Shown in pieces: positions 26,291 through 36,640 of a stretch of DNA of 64,000 bases. Location: positions 9,176,001-9,240,000 of the forward strand of contig NZ_JBCJKP010000001.1 of the NCBI RefSeq assembly GCF_039503195.1. Reading direction: 5' to 3'. The notes under the pieces were generated by a model. It worked only from the letters and a program-made list of their open reading frames with translations, ran no database searches and had not been told where the DNA came from. The position numbers were made by a program, and so were the translations under genes. Source of the stretch: Streptomyces mirabilis (GTDB lineage: Bacteria > Actinomycetota > Actinomycetes > Streptomycetales > Streptomycetaceae). The number at the start of each line of letters is the position of its first letter. The stretch's first letter is position 1.

Positions 26291-28630
26291 ATGAGCACGT
26301 ATCCAAGACGTCAGGTTCTGGGCGCCGCGGCCGGAGTGGCCGTCGCGGCCACTCTGCCCCTCGCGGCCACGGCCGAAGCGCGACCGGCGGTCGAGCAGCA
26401 CGGCCAGTGGGTTCCCGTCCCCGACCAGATCCCCGTGCCGCTCGACGCGTACAGCGACAACGACGGCATCGACACGGCGACCGCCCCCGGCGGCAGCTTC
26501 GACGGCTCGGGGTACACGTTCCCCGGCGAGGAGCTCCCGGCGGGCCCCGTCGAGGTGGACGGCATCGCGTTCGTCTTCCCCTCCGCCGCCGCGGGCGCCC
26601 GGAACAACGTGGTGGCCCTCGGCCAGCGCATCGACCTGCCGAGCGGACGCTATCTCTCCGCCCACTTCCTCACCGCGGGCAGCTACGGCGACGCCTCGGG
26701 CCGCGCCACCGTGCACTACGCCGACGGCTCGACGACCACCGCCGGGCTCGGCGGCGCGGACTGGTACGCGACCGGCGGGTCGCTGTCGGCCCCGTACCGC
26801 TACCGGCCGGACGGCACGAAGGACGAGCACGGCGTGGGGATCGGCACGGCCGAGGTCTGGATCGACCCCCAGCGCGAGGCGGTCGCCCTCACCCTGCCGA
26901 CCACCCACCCCGCCGAGGCCGGCAAGGCCTCCCTCCACCTCTTCGCGCTCTCCCTCCAACCGGCCGCACGGGGCCGGGCGTTGGCTCTGCGGGACGCGCA
27001 CTCCACCTTCTCCCTGCTCGAGTCGAGCGGCGCGCAGAGCGTGGAGGCCACGGTCGTCAACGCGGGCACGGTCGCCGTCCTCGCCGGCGACCGGGTGTCG
27101 GTCGGCGTCGACGTGCCGGGCGCCCGCACCGTCGAGCCCGCGCACGTCGTCCGCCTCGACCCCGGCGAGCAGGCGCGCGTCCGGGTCGGCATCCGCAACC
27201 GCGTGGGCACGGCACCGGGCACCGCGCGGCCCGGAAAGGTGACCGTCACCGGACGCGGGCAGCAAGTAACCTCCGCCGGGCGCGAGCTGACCCTCGGCGT
27301 GCCCGACTACCGGCCCACCGAGAGCTCTCTCGCCGGGCACCAGGCCCCGTACTGGTTCCACCGCGCCAAGTTCGGCATCTTCATCCACTGGGGCGTCTAC
27401 TCGGTACCCGCCTGGTCTCCGGTCGGCAAGCAGTACGCCGAGTGGTACTGGAATCACCTGCAGAGCCCGGACAACGCGGTGTACGCCTACCACCGGGACA
27501 CATACGGCGAGAACTTCGCCTACGACGACTTCATCCCGATGTTCACGGCGGAGAGGTTCGACCCCCGGGCCTGGGTGGAGCTCTTCCGTGACGCGGGAGC
27601 CCAGTACCACGTGCTCACCTCCAAGCACCACGAGGGCTTCGCCCTGTGGGACACCAAGGTCTCCGACCGCAACGCCGTGAAGATGGGCCCGAAGCGGGAT
27701 CTGATCCGTGAACTCTTCGACGCCTCGAAGAAGTTCACGCCCGAGTTGCACCGCGGCCTGTACTTCTCCATGCCCGAGTGGTTCAACCCCGACAACCCGT
27801 GGATGGGCCACGCCCCGCGCAACCCGTACACCCTGGAGCCGCTCCCGTACACCGGATACACCGCGGGCAAGGACTTCGTGAAGGACTATCAGGCCCCGCA
27901 GATGCTGGAACTGATCCACGGCTACGACCCGTCGCTCATCTGGTGCGACATCGGCGGCGCGAACGACAGCCTCCATGTCCTCGCCGAGTACTTCAACCAC
28001 GGCAAGAACAGACCCAAGCCGTACGAGGTGACCGTCAACAACCGCTCGGGCATCGGTTTCCACGACTTCACCACCCCCGAGTACACGACGTACGAGAACA
28101 CGGTCGTCGCGAAGTGGGAGTCGAGCCGGGGACTCGACCCCTTCAGCTACGGCTACAACAAGGCGACGCCCGACGCCGCCTACATGACCGCCGAGGAGGT
28201 CGTCCACAGCCTGGTCGACATCGTGTCGAAGAACGGCAACTTCCTGCTGGACATCGGCCCCCGCGCGGACGGCACCATCCCGGAGATCATGCAGACCCGG
28301 CTGCGCGAGACCGGCCGTTGGCTCAGGACCAACGGCGAGGCGATCTACGACACCACGTACTGGTCACGGATGGCGCAGCTCGGCGAGGACCTGCGGTTCA
28401 CGGTCCGCCAGAACGAGGCGTTCTACATCCACTCGCTGACCGAGCCCGGCGCCACACTGACCGTCGAGGCACCGGTACCGATCCGCGGTGGGGACAAGGT
28501 GACGATGCTCGGTCATGACCGGCCGCTGACCTGGACGGTGAGCGGCGGGTCGCTGGTCGTCGACGTGCCGGAAGCGGCCCGCAAGGCGGGGCAGTACGTG
28601 TGGGTGTTCAAGGTGGAATGGGATGGCTGA
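26291..28630 (+). CDS. Exported alpha-L-fucosidase, GH29 (broad-specificity, subfamily A-like)
   Basis: A 779-residue enzyme. The N-terminus YPRRQVLGAAAGVAVAATLPLA is a twin-arginine (Tat) signal. Residues ~45-230 form a beta-rich region and ~230-335 a second NEW3-like beta domain. The GH29 barrel starts at about residue 350 with APYWFHRAKFGIFIHWGVYS, then HHEGFALW. The nucleophile is expected at Asp553 in LIWCDIGG. A short beta domain ends the protein. It removes alpha-linked L-fucose from glycans outside the cell. The next gene overlaps by 8 bases. The dedicated promoter and operator-like palindromes upstream suggest inducible control. Confidence 0.9.
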   Translation: MSTYPRRQVLGAAAGVAVAATLPLAATAEARPAVEQHGQWVPVPDQIPVPLDAYSDNDGIDTATAPGGSFDGSGYTFPGEELPAGPVEVDGIAFVFPSAAAGARNNVVALGQRIDLPSGRYLSAHFLTAGSYGDASGRATVHYADGSTTTAGLGGADWYATGGSLSAPYRYRPDGTKDEHGVGIGTAEVWIDPQREAVALTLPTTHPAEAGKASLHLFALSLQPAARGRALALRDAHSTFSLLESSGAQSVEATVVNAGTVAVLAGDRVSVGVDVPGARTVEPAHVVRLDPGEQARVRVGIRNRVGTAPGTARPGKVTVTGRGQQVTSAGRELTLGVPDYRPTESSLAGHQAPYWFHRAKFGIFIHWGVYSVPAWSPVGKQYAEWYWNHLQSPDNAVYAYHRDTYGENFAYDDFIPMFTAERFDPRAWVELFRDAGAQYHVLTSKHHEGFALWDTKVSDRNAVKMGPKRDLIRELFDASKKFTPELHRGLYFSMPEWFNPDNPWMGHAPRNPYTLEPLPYTGYTAGKDFVKDYQAPQMLELIHGYDPSLIWCDIGGANDSLHVLAEYFNHGKNRPKPYEVTVNNRSGIGFHDFTTPEYTTYENTVVAKWESSRGLDPFSYGYNKATPDAAYMTAEEVVHSLVDIVSKNGNFLLDIGPRADGTIPEIMQTRLRETGRWLRTNGEAIYDTTYWSRMAQLGEDLRFTVRQNEAFYIHSLTEPGATLTVEAPVPIRGGDKVTMLGHDRPLTWTVSGGSLVVDVPEAARKAGQYVWVFKVEWDG

Positions 28631-30518
28631 CCGACGCGCCGCACGGTCCGTACGGAGCCGGTGGACGCGGAGGGTCGTCGGATGCGTGGTGGCGCTGCTG
28701 CTGACGCTCGCGACGCCGGCCCCCGCGCTGGCGCGAACGGTGCAGGCGGGGACGGCCGCGGTGCCTCCCGTCACGGTTCCCGCCCTCCCCAACTGGACCC
28801 CGGAACATGGCAGTTACTCCATCCGCCCCGGATCGCGCATCGTCGCGCGCGACCCCGCGGCACGCCGGGTCGCGGACACTCTCGCCGACGATCTGCGCGT
28901 GGCCGGCCACGGCACCGTTCCCGTCGTAGGGCAGGGCGCGCACACGGGTGACATCGTGATCGGCGTCGACCCCTCCGCGTCGCGGCTCGGCGCGGAGGGC
29001 TACGAACTGCGCGCGGGCAACAGCCTGTTGGTGACCGCGGCCGCCGAGACCGGTGCTTTCTACGGCACCCGCACTCTTCTCCAACTCCTCGCCCAGAGCG
29101 ACCGCGTGCCCGCCGGGAGCACGGTCGACGTGCCGCAGTACAAGGAACGCGGTGTCGGCGTCTGCGCCTGCTACGTCCACATCTCCACGGCCTGGCTGGA
29201 GAACCTGGTACGCGACATGGCGTATCACAAGCTCAACCAGCTGCTGCTCGAACTGAAGGTGAAGAGCGACGCCCACCCCGAGGCCAACGCCTGGGGCTAC
29301 TACACCAAGGACGAGATACGCCGGCTCGTGGCCCTCGGCGAGAAGTACCACGTCGAGATCGTCCCGGAGATCAACTCGCCCGGGCACATGGACCCCTGGA
29401 TCCAGAACCGCCCGGACCTCCAGCTCACCGACGCCGACGGTGTGAAGCAGCCCGCCCGGCTCGACATCACACAGGACGCGGCCTTCACGTACTACACGGG
29501 CCTGATCGACGAGTACGCGCAGGTGTTCACGTCCGGGTCCTGGCACATGGGCGCCGACGAGTACATGCTCGGCTCCGACTTCGCCAAGTACCCGCAGATC
29601 CTCGCCTACGCACGGGCCAGGTACGGCGCGAACGCCACCCCGCAGGACGCGTTCATCGACTTCGTCAACCGTGTCCAGGCCTACGCGGCGGCCAAGGGCA
29701 AGAAGCTGCGCATCTGGAACGACGGTCTCACCGGCGCCAACACGGTGCCCGTCACGGCCGGTACGACGGTCGAGCACTGGCTGAACGTGACGACCAAGCC
29801 CAGCCGACTCATCGCGCAGGGCTATCCGTTGATGAACGCCGCCTACTCCCTCTACCTCGTCCGCGGCGGCTTCCACACCGACACGAAGGCGCTGTACGAC
29901 CAGAGCTGGGACCCGCGCAGTTTCGAGGGCGAGAAGCTCGCCTCACGCGCGGGCGTCACCGGGGCGAAGATCAGCCTCTGGCCGGACAACGGGCGCGGGG
30001 AGACGGAGAACGAGGTCGCGACCGCCATGGACCCGGCCCTGCGGCACATCGCCCAGGTCACCTGGGGCTCGGCGCACCCCGACCCGACGTACGCCGAGTT
30101 CACCGCGCGCGGTGCGGCCGTGGGGCACGCGCCCGGGTGGCGGGACCTGACCCGCGTGCCGGTGCCCGAGGGGACGTACACCTTCCGCGGTGGGGCCGCG
30201 ACCGCCGCTCTCCAGGTCCGGCGGACGGCGGACGGCTATGTGATCCTGCGGTCCACGACGAGCGGCGGCTGTCTGGAGGTGAGCGGCGGAAAGCTCACGC
30301 TGAACGTGCCCCTGGACCCCGGTGTCGAGGTGACCGAAGCACCGTGCGTCGCCGCGGACACCTTGCAGCGCTGGGAGCTGGAGCCGGTGCGCGGCGGCGG
30401 ACACCGGCTCGTCAACGCGATCACACGGATGGCGGTGCACGTGACGGACGAAGGGCGGCTCCTCCAGTACCCATCGGACCAAGTAACGCCGTCCGTCTGG
30501 CGGTTGACCGTCCATTGA
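28623..30518 (+). CDS. Exported GH20 enzyme (beta-N-acetylhexosaminidase or lacto-N-biosidase-like)
   Basis: A 631-residue secreted enzyme (signal peptide to about residue 38, TPAPALA|RT). Residues ~55-165 are the GH20b-type domain. The barrel follows, with the catalytic Asp312-Glu313 pair in WHMGADEYM and the substrate blocks VPEINSPGHMDPW and KKLRIWNDG. The C-terminal ~130 residues look like a ricin/beta-trefoil-type lectin domain. The RGxxLDxxR stretch of ordinary hexosaminidases is changed here (ERGVGVCACYVHIS), which suggests a different substrate. Because it sits between two fucosidases, lacto-N-biosidase activity on type-1 chains is a reasonable guess. It is translationally coupled to the first fucosidase. 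Confidence 0.82.
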   Translation: MADRRAARSVRSRWTRRVVGCVVALLLTLATPAPALARTVQAGTAAVPPVTVPALPNWTPEHGSYSIRPGSRIVARDPAARRVADTLADDLRVAGHGTVPVVGQGAHTGDIVIGVDPSASRLGAEGYELRAGNSLLVTAAAETGAFYGTRTLLQLLAQSDRVPAGSTVDVPQYKERGVGVCACYVHISTAWLENLVRDMAYHKLNQLLLELKVKSDAHPEANAWGYYTKDEIRRLVALGEKYHVEIVPEINSPGHMDPWIQNRPDLQLTDADGVKQPARLDITQDAAFTYYTGLIDEYAQVFTSGSWHMGADEYMLGSDFAKYPQILAYARARYGANATPQDAFIDFVNRVQAYAAAKGKKLRIWNDGLTGANTVPVTAGTTVEHWLNVTTKPSRLIAQGYPLMNAAYSLYLVRGGFHTDTKALYDQSWDPRSFEGEKLASRAGVTGAKISLWPDNGRGETENEVATAMDPALRHIAQVTWGSAHPDPTYAEFTARGAAVGHAPGWRDLTRVPVPEGTYTFRGGAATAALQVRRTADGYVILRSTTSGGCLEVSGGKLTLNVPLDPGVEVTEAPCVAADTLQRWELEPVRGGGHRLVNAITRMAVHVTDEGRLLQYPSDQVTPSVWRLTVH

Positions 30519-30537
30519 TGTGAGGAGACCCCGCCCC

Positions 30538-32070
30538 ATGGCCCTCTCCAGACGCCTCTTCGTCCTGGCATCCACCGCCCTCGTCGCGTCCACCGGCACA
30601 TACGTCGCCCTCGCGGCCCCCGGCGAAGCTCCCTCCCGCATCCCCGTCAGCCCCTCCGACACCGAGGAGGACCTGGTCCGCAAGGCCTCCCAGGTCCGGC
30701 CCACCGCACGGCAGATCGCCTGGCAGAACCTCGGACGCACCGCCTTCCTGCACTTCGGTGTGAACACCTTCACCGGCCTGGAGTGGGGGACGGGTGACGA
30801 GGACCCGGACGTCTTCCAGCCCGTCGGTCTCGACACCGACCAGTGGGCCCGCGCCCTGCGCGACGGCGGCTTCGAGCTCGCCATCCTCACCGTCAAGCAC
30901 CACGACGGGTTCGTCCTCCACCCGTCGCGCTACACCGACCACTCGGTGGCGTCGAGCAGTTGGCGCGGCGGGCGGGGCGACGTGCTGCGCTCCTTCGCCG
31001 ACTCGATGCGCCGCCACGGGATCAAGGTCGGCGTCTACATCTCACCGGCTGACGAGAACCAGTACCTGCACGGCGTCTACGCCAACGGCAGCGCGCGCAC
31101 GGAGCGCACCATCCCGACGCTCGTCGACGGCGACGACCGTACCGACCCGAGGACGTTCACGCTGGACGCCACCGACTACGGCGCCCATATGCTCAACCAG
31201 CTCTACGAAGTGCTCACCGAGTACGGACCCGTCGACGAGGTGTGGTTCGACGGAGCACAGGGCCGCATTCCGCCCGACAAGGTGGAGAAGTACGACTGGG
31301 ACAGCTGGTACGCGCTGGTCCGGGCCCTCGCCCCCGACGCCTCGATCGCCGTGTCCGGGCCCGATGTGCGCTGGGTCGGCAACGAGGGCGGGCTCGCCCG
31401 CGAGGACGAGTGGAGCGTCGTACCGGTCACGCGGAAGGACAACGGCCGCACGGACTACGCGCTCGCCTACGACGCACCCGACGAGGGCAGCCGGGCCGCA
31501 CTCGTGGCGGCCCGACCGGTGGCCGACTACCTGCAGTGGTGGCCGGCCGAGTGCGATGTGTCCCTCCGCGACGGCTGGTTCTACCACGCCGACCAGCGGC
31601 CCAAGAGCGTGGACGAGTTGACCGACATCTACTTCCGCTCGGTCGGCCGCAACTCGGTGCTGCTGCTCAACATCCCGCCCGACACGCAGGGCTTGCTGCC
31701 GGCCGCCGACGTGGTGCGGCTGCGCGAGTTCCGCGAACGCGTGGACCGGGAGCTGCCGGAGGACCTGGCGCGTGGCACCGTGGTCCGCTCCTCCCCGGGG
31801 GTCTTCACCGTCGATCTCGGTACGGAACGCGAGGTGGACCGGATCCGGCTCGCCGAGGACATCCGGCACGGCCAGCAGGTGGAGAGCTTCGTGGTCGAGG
31901 CGTACGGAGCGGGCGCCTGGAGCCGGGTGGCCGGGGCCGGCACGATCGGAGCGAGCCGGATCCTGCTGCTCTCCGCGCCGGTACGGGCCCGGCGCTGGCG
32001 CCTTCGGGTGACGCGGTCGCGGCGGACCGCGCGGATCGCGGAGTTCGCCCTGCATCGCTCACGGATCTGA
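30538..32070 (+). CDS. Exported alpha-1,3/1,4-L-fucosidase-like enzyme, GH29 (subfamily B-like)
   Basis: A 510-residue enzyme with a Tat-like start (ALSRRLFVLASTALVAS). The barrel opens with RQIAWQNLGRTAFLHFGVNTFTGLEWG, characteristic of the GH29-B branch that removes fucose linked alpha-1,3/1,4 to GlcNAc in Lewis-type structures, and has KHHDGFVLHPSRYTDHSV. The nucleophile is expected at Asp238 in EVWFDGAQG. A C-terminal beta domain (FTVDLGTEREVDRIRLAED) resembles F5/8-type sugar-binding modules. GAGGAG at 30522-30527 favours ATG 30538. It is the last gene of the three-gene operon; a 14-bp stem terminator follows. Confidence 0.88.
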   Translation: MALSRRLFVLASTALVASTGTYVALAAPGEAPSRIPVSPSDTEEDLVRKASQVRPTARQIAWQNLGRTAFLHFGVNTFTGLEWGTGDEDPDVFQPVGLDTDQWARALRDGGFELAILTVKHHDGFVLHPSRYTDHSVASSSWRGGRGDVLRSFADSMRRHGIKVGVYISPADENQYLHGVYANGSARTERTIPTLVDGDDRTDPRTFTLDATDYGAHMLNQLYEVLTEYGPVDEVWFDGAQGRIPPDKVEKYDWDSWYALVRALAPDASIAVSGPDVRWVGNEGGLAREDEWSVVPVTRKDNGRTDYALAYDAPDEGSRAALVAARPVADYLQWWPAECDVSLRDGWFYHADQRPKSVDELTDIYFRSVGRNSVLLLNIPPDTQGLLPAADVVRLREFRERVDRELPEDLARGTVVRSSPGVFTVDLGTEREVDRIRLAEDIRHGQQVESFVVEAYGAGAWSRVAGAGTIGASRILLLSAPVRARRWRLRVTRSRRTARIAEFALHRSRI

Positions 32071-32078
32071 CGCATACC

Positions 32079-32112
32079 GAGGGGTGGACGCCCCGCACGG
32101 CGTCCACCCCTC
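32079..32112. terminator. Bidirectional hairpin terminator between fucosidase operon and LacI gene
   Basis: GAGGGGTGGACGCC (32079-32092) pairs perfectly with GGCGTCCACCCCTC (32099-32112) over a 6-base loop: a 14-bp stem between convergent genes. Confidence 0.88.
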
Positions 32113-32179
32113 AGCGTCTGCGGCTCCGGGTCCTTTCCTCGGCGTCTTCGGCCGCGCGTCCGCCCCGCCCCTCACCCTC

Positions 32180-33223
32180 TCAAGCCTCGCGGGGCCCCGT
32201 ACTCTCCCGTTCGATCAGCCGCGGCACCGGTACCTGCACCGTCCGGGCCGGACCGCCGTCCAGTAGTGCGGTGAGTTCCTGGGCGGCCGTGCGGCCGAAC
32301 TGGACGGTGTCGCGGGAGAGGGCGGACAGCCAGGGTTTGACCATGCGGCACAGGGGCGAGTCCTCCCAGGCGACGACCGAGACGTCGCCCGGTACCAGGA
32401 AGCCCAGTTCCGTGGCGGCGGCGACGCCGGCGACGGCCATCACGTCGTTGTCGTAGACCAGCGCGGTCGGCGGGGTGCCGCTCTCCAGGACGCGGCGGGT
32501 GACGGCGGCGCCCTCCGCGTCCGAGTAGTCCGTGGGGACCGAGCGCACCTCCGTCAGCCCCCGCCGCTCGGCCTCCGCGCGCAGGGTGCGGATCCGGCGC
32601 TCGGTGTGGGCGAGCCCCGGCAGGCCCGCGATGTGCACGATCCGGCGGTGGCCGAGCGCGTACAGCTCGTCCACCACCGCGGCCATCGCGCCCGCGTCGT
32701 CCGCCCAGACGGTGGAGATCCCCGGGTGCCCCGCGTCCGGTACGCCGCCGATCACCACGGCGGGCAGACCCAGCTCCTCCAGGAGGTCCGGACGCGGATC
32801 GTCGGTCCGCGGGTCGACGACCATGACGCCGTCCACGCGGTGCTCGGCCCACCAGCGTCGATAGACCGCGCACTCGTCGGCCACGTCCTCCACCACCTGG
32901 AAGAGCAGGCCGAGATGACGCTCGGCCAGCACCTCCTGGATGCCGGAGATCAGCTGCAGGAAGAACGAGTCCACGCCCAGGGTGTCGGCGGGACGGGCCA
33001 CCACGAGACCCACCGTCGCCGCGCCCTCGCCGGACAGCTGGCGCGCCGCCGTACTCGGCCGCCAGCCCAGCTGTTCGGCCACGCGACGGACCCGGTCGCG
33101 GGTGATCTCGGAGACTCCGGGCCGGTCGTTGAGCGCGAAGGAGACCGCGCTCTCGGAGACCCCGGCGCGCTGTGCGATGTCCTTCATCGTCGGTCGGCGC
33201 GCGGGTGACCGCTTGGCTGGCAA
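32180..33223 (-). CDS. LacI-family transcriptional regulator
   Basis: A 347-residue repressor-type regulator. The helix-turn-helix TMKDIAQRAGVSESAVSFALN (residues 12-32) and the hinge STAARQLSGEGAATVGLVV are clear, followed by a periplasmic-binding-protein-like sugar sensor domain (GVMVVDPR, TALVYDNDVMAVAG). It is divergent from the sugar ABC operon at 33444, with paired GCGC-centred inverted repeats between the two starts, so it most likely controls that operon and itself in response to a glycan fragment. The TTG at 33223 is used; ATG 33187 would cut into the DNA-binding domain. Confidence 0.92.
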   Translation of the reverse strand: MPAKRSPARRPTMKDIAQRAGVSESAVSFALNDRPGVSEITRDRVRRVAEQLGWRPSTAARQLSGEGAATVGLVVARPADTLGVDSFFLQLISGIQEVLAERHLGLLFQVVEDVADECAVYRRWWAEHRVDGVMVVDPRTDDPRPDLLEELGLPAVVIGGVPDAGHPGISTVWADDAGAMAAVVDELYALGHRRIVHIAGLPGLAHTERRIRTLRAEAERRGLTEVRSVPTDYSDAEGAAVTRRVLESGTPPTALVYDNDVMAVAGVAAATELGFLVPGDVSVVAWEDSPLCRMVKPWLSALSRDTVQFGRTAAQELTALLDGGPARTVQVPVPRLIERESTGPREA

Positions 33224-33252
33224 CCCTGTTCCCCGTTCTGCTGAGCTGGTGT

Positions 33253-33292
33253 ACTAATGCGCTTGAGCTGAGGCAATCTAAAGCGCATTAGT
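33253..33292. promoter_or_regulatory. Paired LacI-type operators in the divergent region
   Basis: ACTAATGCGCTT (33253-33264) and AAGCGCATTAGT (33281-33292) are perfect 12-base inverted copies with a 16-base spacer. Each copy is itself half of a CTAA-n-GCGC-n-TTAG-like palindrome (33254-33267 and 33278-33291), so this reads as two LacI operators 24 bases apart. A looser match CTAATGAATTTAG lies at 33344-33356. Confidence 0.7.
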
Positions 33293-33443
33293 GATCGATT
33301 GCAAGGGGCTGGGGGAACGTCTGTGACCAGCCATGTTGTGGCACTAATGAATTTAGCTGAGCCAAATCCATTGACTTGCCCGGCGAGTTGGCTGCAAGGT
33401 CTGCCCCGGCACCGTTACCCCTGTTGCAAGAGGAGCCCCATCC

Positions 33444-34736
33444 GTGCGCATCTCCCGCAGAGCTCTCGCCGCCGCTGCCACCGTCGCCGTTCTCCTGCCG
33501 CTGAGCGCCTGCGGCTCCGGGAGTGACGGCAGTGGTTCGACGGACGCCTCCGGCAAGGTCGAGGGCGACATCACCTTCCAGACCTGGAACCTGAGGGCCA
33601 ACTTCAAGCCGTACTTCGAGGGCGTGATCGCCGACTTCGAGAAGAAGTACCCCGGCACCCATGTGAAGTGGGTCGACCAGCCCGCCGAGGGCTACGCCGA
33701 CAAGATCAGCGCGGACGCGGCCGGCGGCACCCTGCCCGACGTCGTCAACGTCTCGCCGGACCTCGTCGCCCCGCTCGCCAAGGCGGGCCTCGCCCTCGAC
33801 CTCGACAAGTCCGCCGCGCAGTACAAGAAGGAGTACCTGGACGGCGCCTGGGCCAGCCACCAGATACCGGGCATGACCGGCACGTACGCCTTCCCCTGGT
33901 ACCTCAACACCGGCCCGCTCTTCTACAACAAGTCCCTGTTCGAGGAGGCCGGCCTCGACGCCTCCAAGCCGCCGACGACGTACGACGAACTCTTCGCCGA
34001 CGCCCTGCAGCTGGCGAAGAAGAGCGACGGCAAGGTCGCCACACTCGCCAACGTGCCCACCATCGAGGACTTCGGCCGCTACGGCGTCGAGCTGATGAAC
34101 AAGGAAGGCACCGCCTTCGCCTTCAACGACGCCAAGGGAGTCGAACTCCTCACCAAGTACAAGGAGTTGTACGACGCGAAGGCGCTCGACCCGCAGGCGC
34201 TGACCGCGACCCCGGAGTCCTCGGGCAAGAAGTTCCTCACCGAGGCCGTCGCCATGAACCCCGGCAGCGCCCTGGACCTCGGCAACTTCAAGAAGCAGGC
34301 CCCGAACCTCTACAAGAACATCGGCATCACGGACCAGATCACCAGCACCAGCAAGGTGAACATGTACGTGATGGGCGTGATGGTCAACTCGCGCACCAAG
34401 CACACTCCCGCCTCGGTCGCCTTCGCGCACTTCGTCACCGACGCGCAGAACCAGATGTCCTTCGCCAAGAAGGTCGCGATCTTCCCGAGCACCGCGGGCT
34501 CGCTCGACGACCCGTACTTCACCAAGGAGGACGGCACCGACGAGACCCGCGTGCGGATCGCCGCCGCCAAGTCCCTGAAGAACGCGGTCAACTACACGCC
34601 GGTCCTCTTCAGCGAGCAGATGAAGACCGCGCTGCGCAACGAGGTCGCGAAGGCCCTGCAGGGCAAGGAGAGCCCCAAGACGGCTCTTGACAACGCTGTC
34701 AAGGCCTGTGACACGCTGCTCAAGCAGCAGGGCTGA
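33444..34736 (+). CDS. Carbohydrate ABC transporter substrate-binding lipoprotein
   Basis: A 430-residue family-1 extracellular solute-binding protein. The N-terminus RISRRALAAAATVAVLLPLSAC ends in a lipobox with Cys23, so the protein is anchored outside the membrane. ITFQTWNLRANFKPYFEGVIADFEKKYPG and DVVNVSPDLVAPLAKAGLALDL are typical of oligosaccharide-binding members. AAGAGGAG lies 9 bases before GTG 33444. It heads an operon with two permeases and three glycoside hydrolases, so its ligand is probably a mannose-containing N-glycan fragment (inference). Confidence 0.92.
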   Translation: MRISRRALAAAATVAVLLPLSACGSGSDGSGSTDASGKVEGDITFQTWNLRANFKPYFEGVIADFEKKYPGTHVKWVDQPAEGYADKISADAAGGTLPDVVNVSPDLVAPLAKAGLALDLDKSAAQYKKEYLDGAWASHQIPGMTGTYAFPWYLNTGPLFYNKSLFEEAGLDASKPPTTYDELFADALQLAKKSDGKVATLANVPTIEDFGRYGVELMNKEGTAFAFNDAKGVELLTKYKELYDAKALDPQALTATPESSGKKFLTEAVAMNPGSALDLGNFKKQAPNLYKNIGITDQITSTSKVNMYVMGVMVNSRTKHTPASVAFAHFVTDAQNQMSFAKKVAIFPSTAGSLDDPYFTKEDGTDETRVRIAAAKSLKNAVNYTPVLFSEQMKTALRNEVAKALQGKESPKTALDNAVKACDTLLKQQG

Positions 34737-34744
34737 GCGGGGCC

Positions 34745-35637
34745 ATGGCGAGTTCGTCCAGCACCGCCCGGGTACGGCGCCAACTGCCGACCAGCCCCTG
34801 GCTGTTCGCCGCTCCCGGCCTCCTGGTCGTGGGCGTGTTCATCCTCTATCCCTTCGTCTCGACCGTGGTCAACGCCTTCACCGACCGCCGCACCCTGATC
34901 CCGGGCACGTTCGTGGGCCTCGCCAACTTCCGCGAGCTGCTGCACGACGACATGTTCTGGATCGGGCTGCGCAACAGCACGCTGTACGTCCTCGGGGTCG
35001 TCCCCGCGCTCGTCCTGCTGCCGTTGCTGCTCGCGCTGCTGGTCCAGAAGAACATCCCCGGCATCACCTTCTTCCGGTCGGCCTTCTACACTCCGGTGGT
35101 CGCGTCCATCGTCGTGGTCGGCCTGATCTGGGTGTGGCTCCTGGATGAACGCGGCCTGGTGAACTCGCTGTTGGAGTCGATCGGCGTCGGCAGGGTCGGC
35201 TTCCTCAGCGACCAGTGGCTGCTCCTGCTGAGCGCCATGGCCGTCACGGTCTGGAAGGGCCTCGGCTACTACATGATCATCTATCTGGCCGCGCTCGCGA
35301 ATGTGCCACGCGAGCTGCACGAGGCCGCTTCGGTCGACGGCGCGGGCGCGGTCCGGCGCTTCCTCACGGTCACCGTGCCCGCCGTCCGCTCCACCATGGT
35401 GCTGGTCGCCGCGCTCTCCTCGGTCGCCGCCTTCAAGGTGTTCTCCGAGGTGTACCTGATGGCGGGCCCCGACGGCGGCCCGGCGGGCGAGGACACCACC
35501 CTCGTCATGCTCGTCCAGCGCACCGGCACCGGACTGACCGGCCGGGTCGGCTACGCCTCCGCCATCTCGGTCGTCGTCTTCGTCGTCACCGTCGGGCTGA
35601 TGCTCCTCGTGCTGCGCGCCGACCGCAAGGAGGACGC

Positions 35638-35641
<4 letters not shown>
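34745..35641 (+). CDS. Carbohydrate ABC transporter permease (MalF-like)
   Basis: A 298-residue inner membrane permease with six hydrophobic segments (first at WLFAAPGLLVVGVFILYPF). The EAA loop that docks the ATPase is HEAASVDGAGAVRRFLTVTVP. It starts 8 bases after the binding-protein gene and its stop overlaps the next permease start (GTGA). Together they form the membrane channel. No ATP-binding gene is in this operon; Streptomyces sugar importers of this class generally share one MsiK ATPase encoded elsewhere. Confidence 0.93.
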
Positions 35642-36603
<962 letters not shown>

Positions 36604-36640
36604 CCTCCCGCTGTCCCGATTCGCTTCGCAAGGATCCCGC

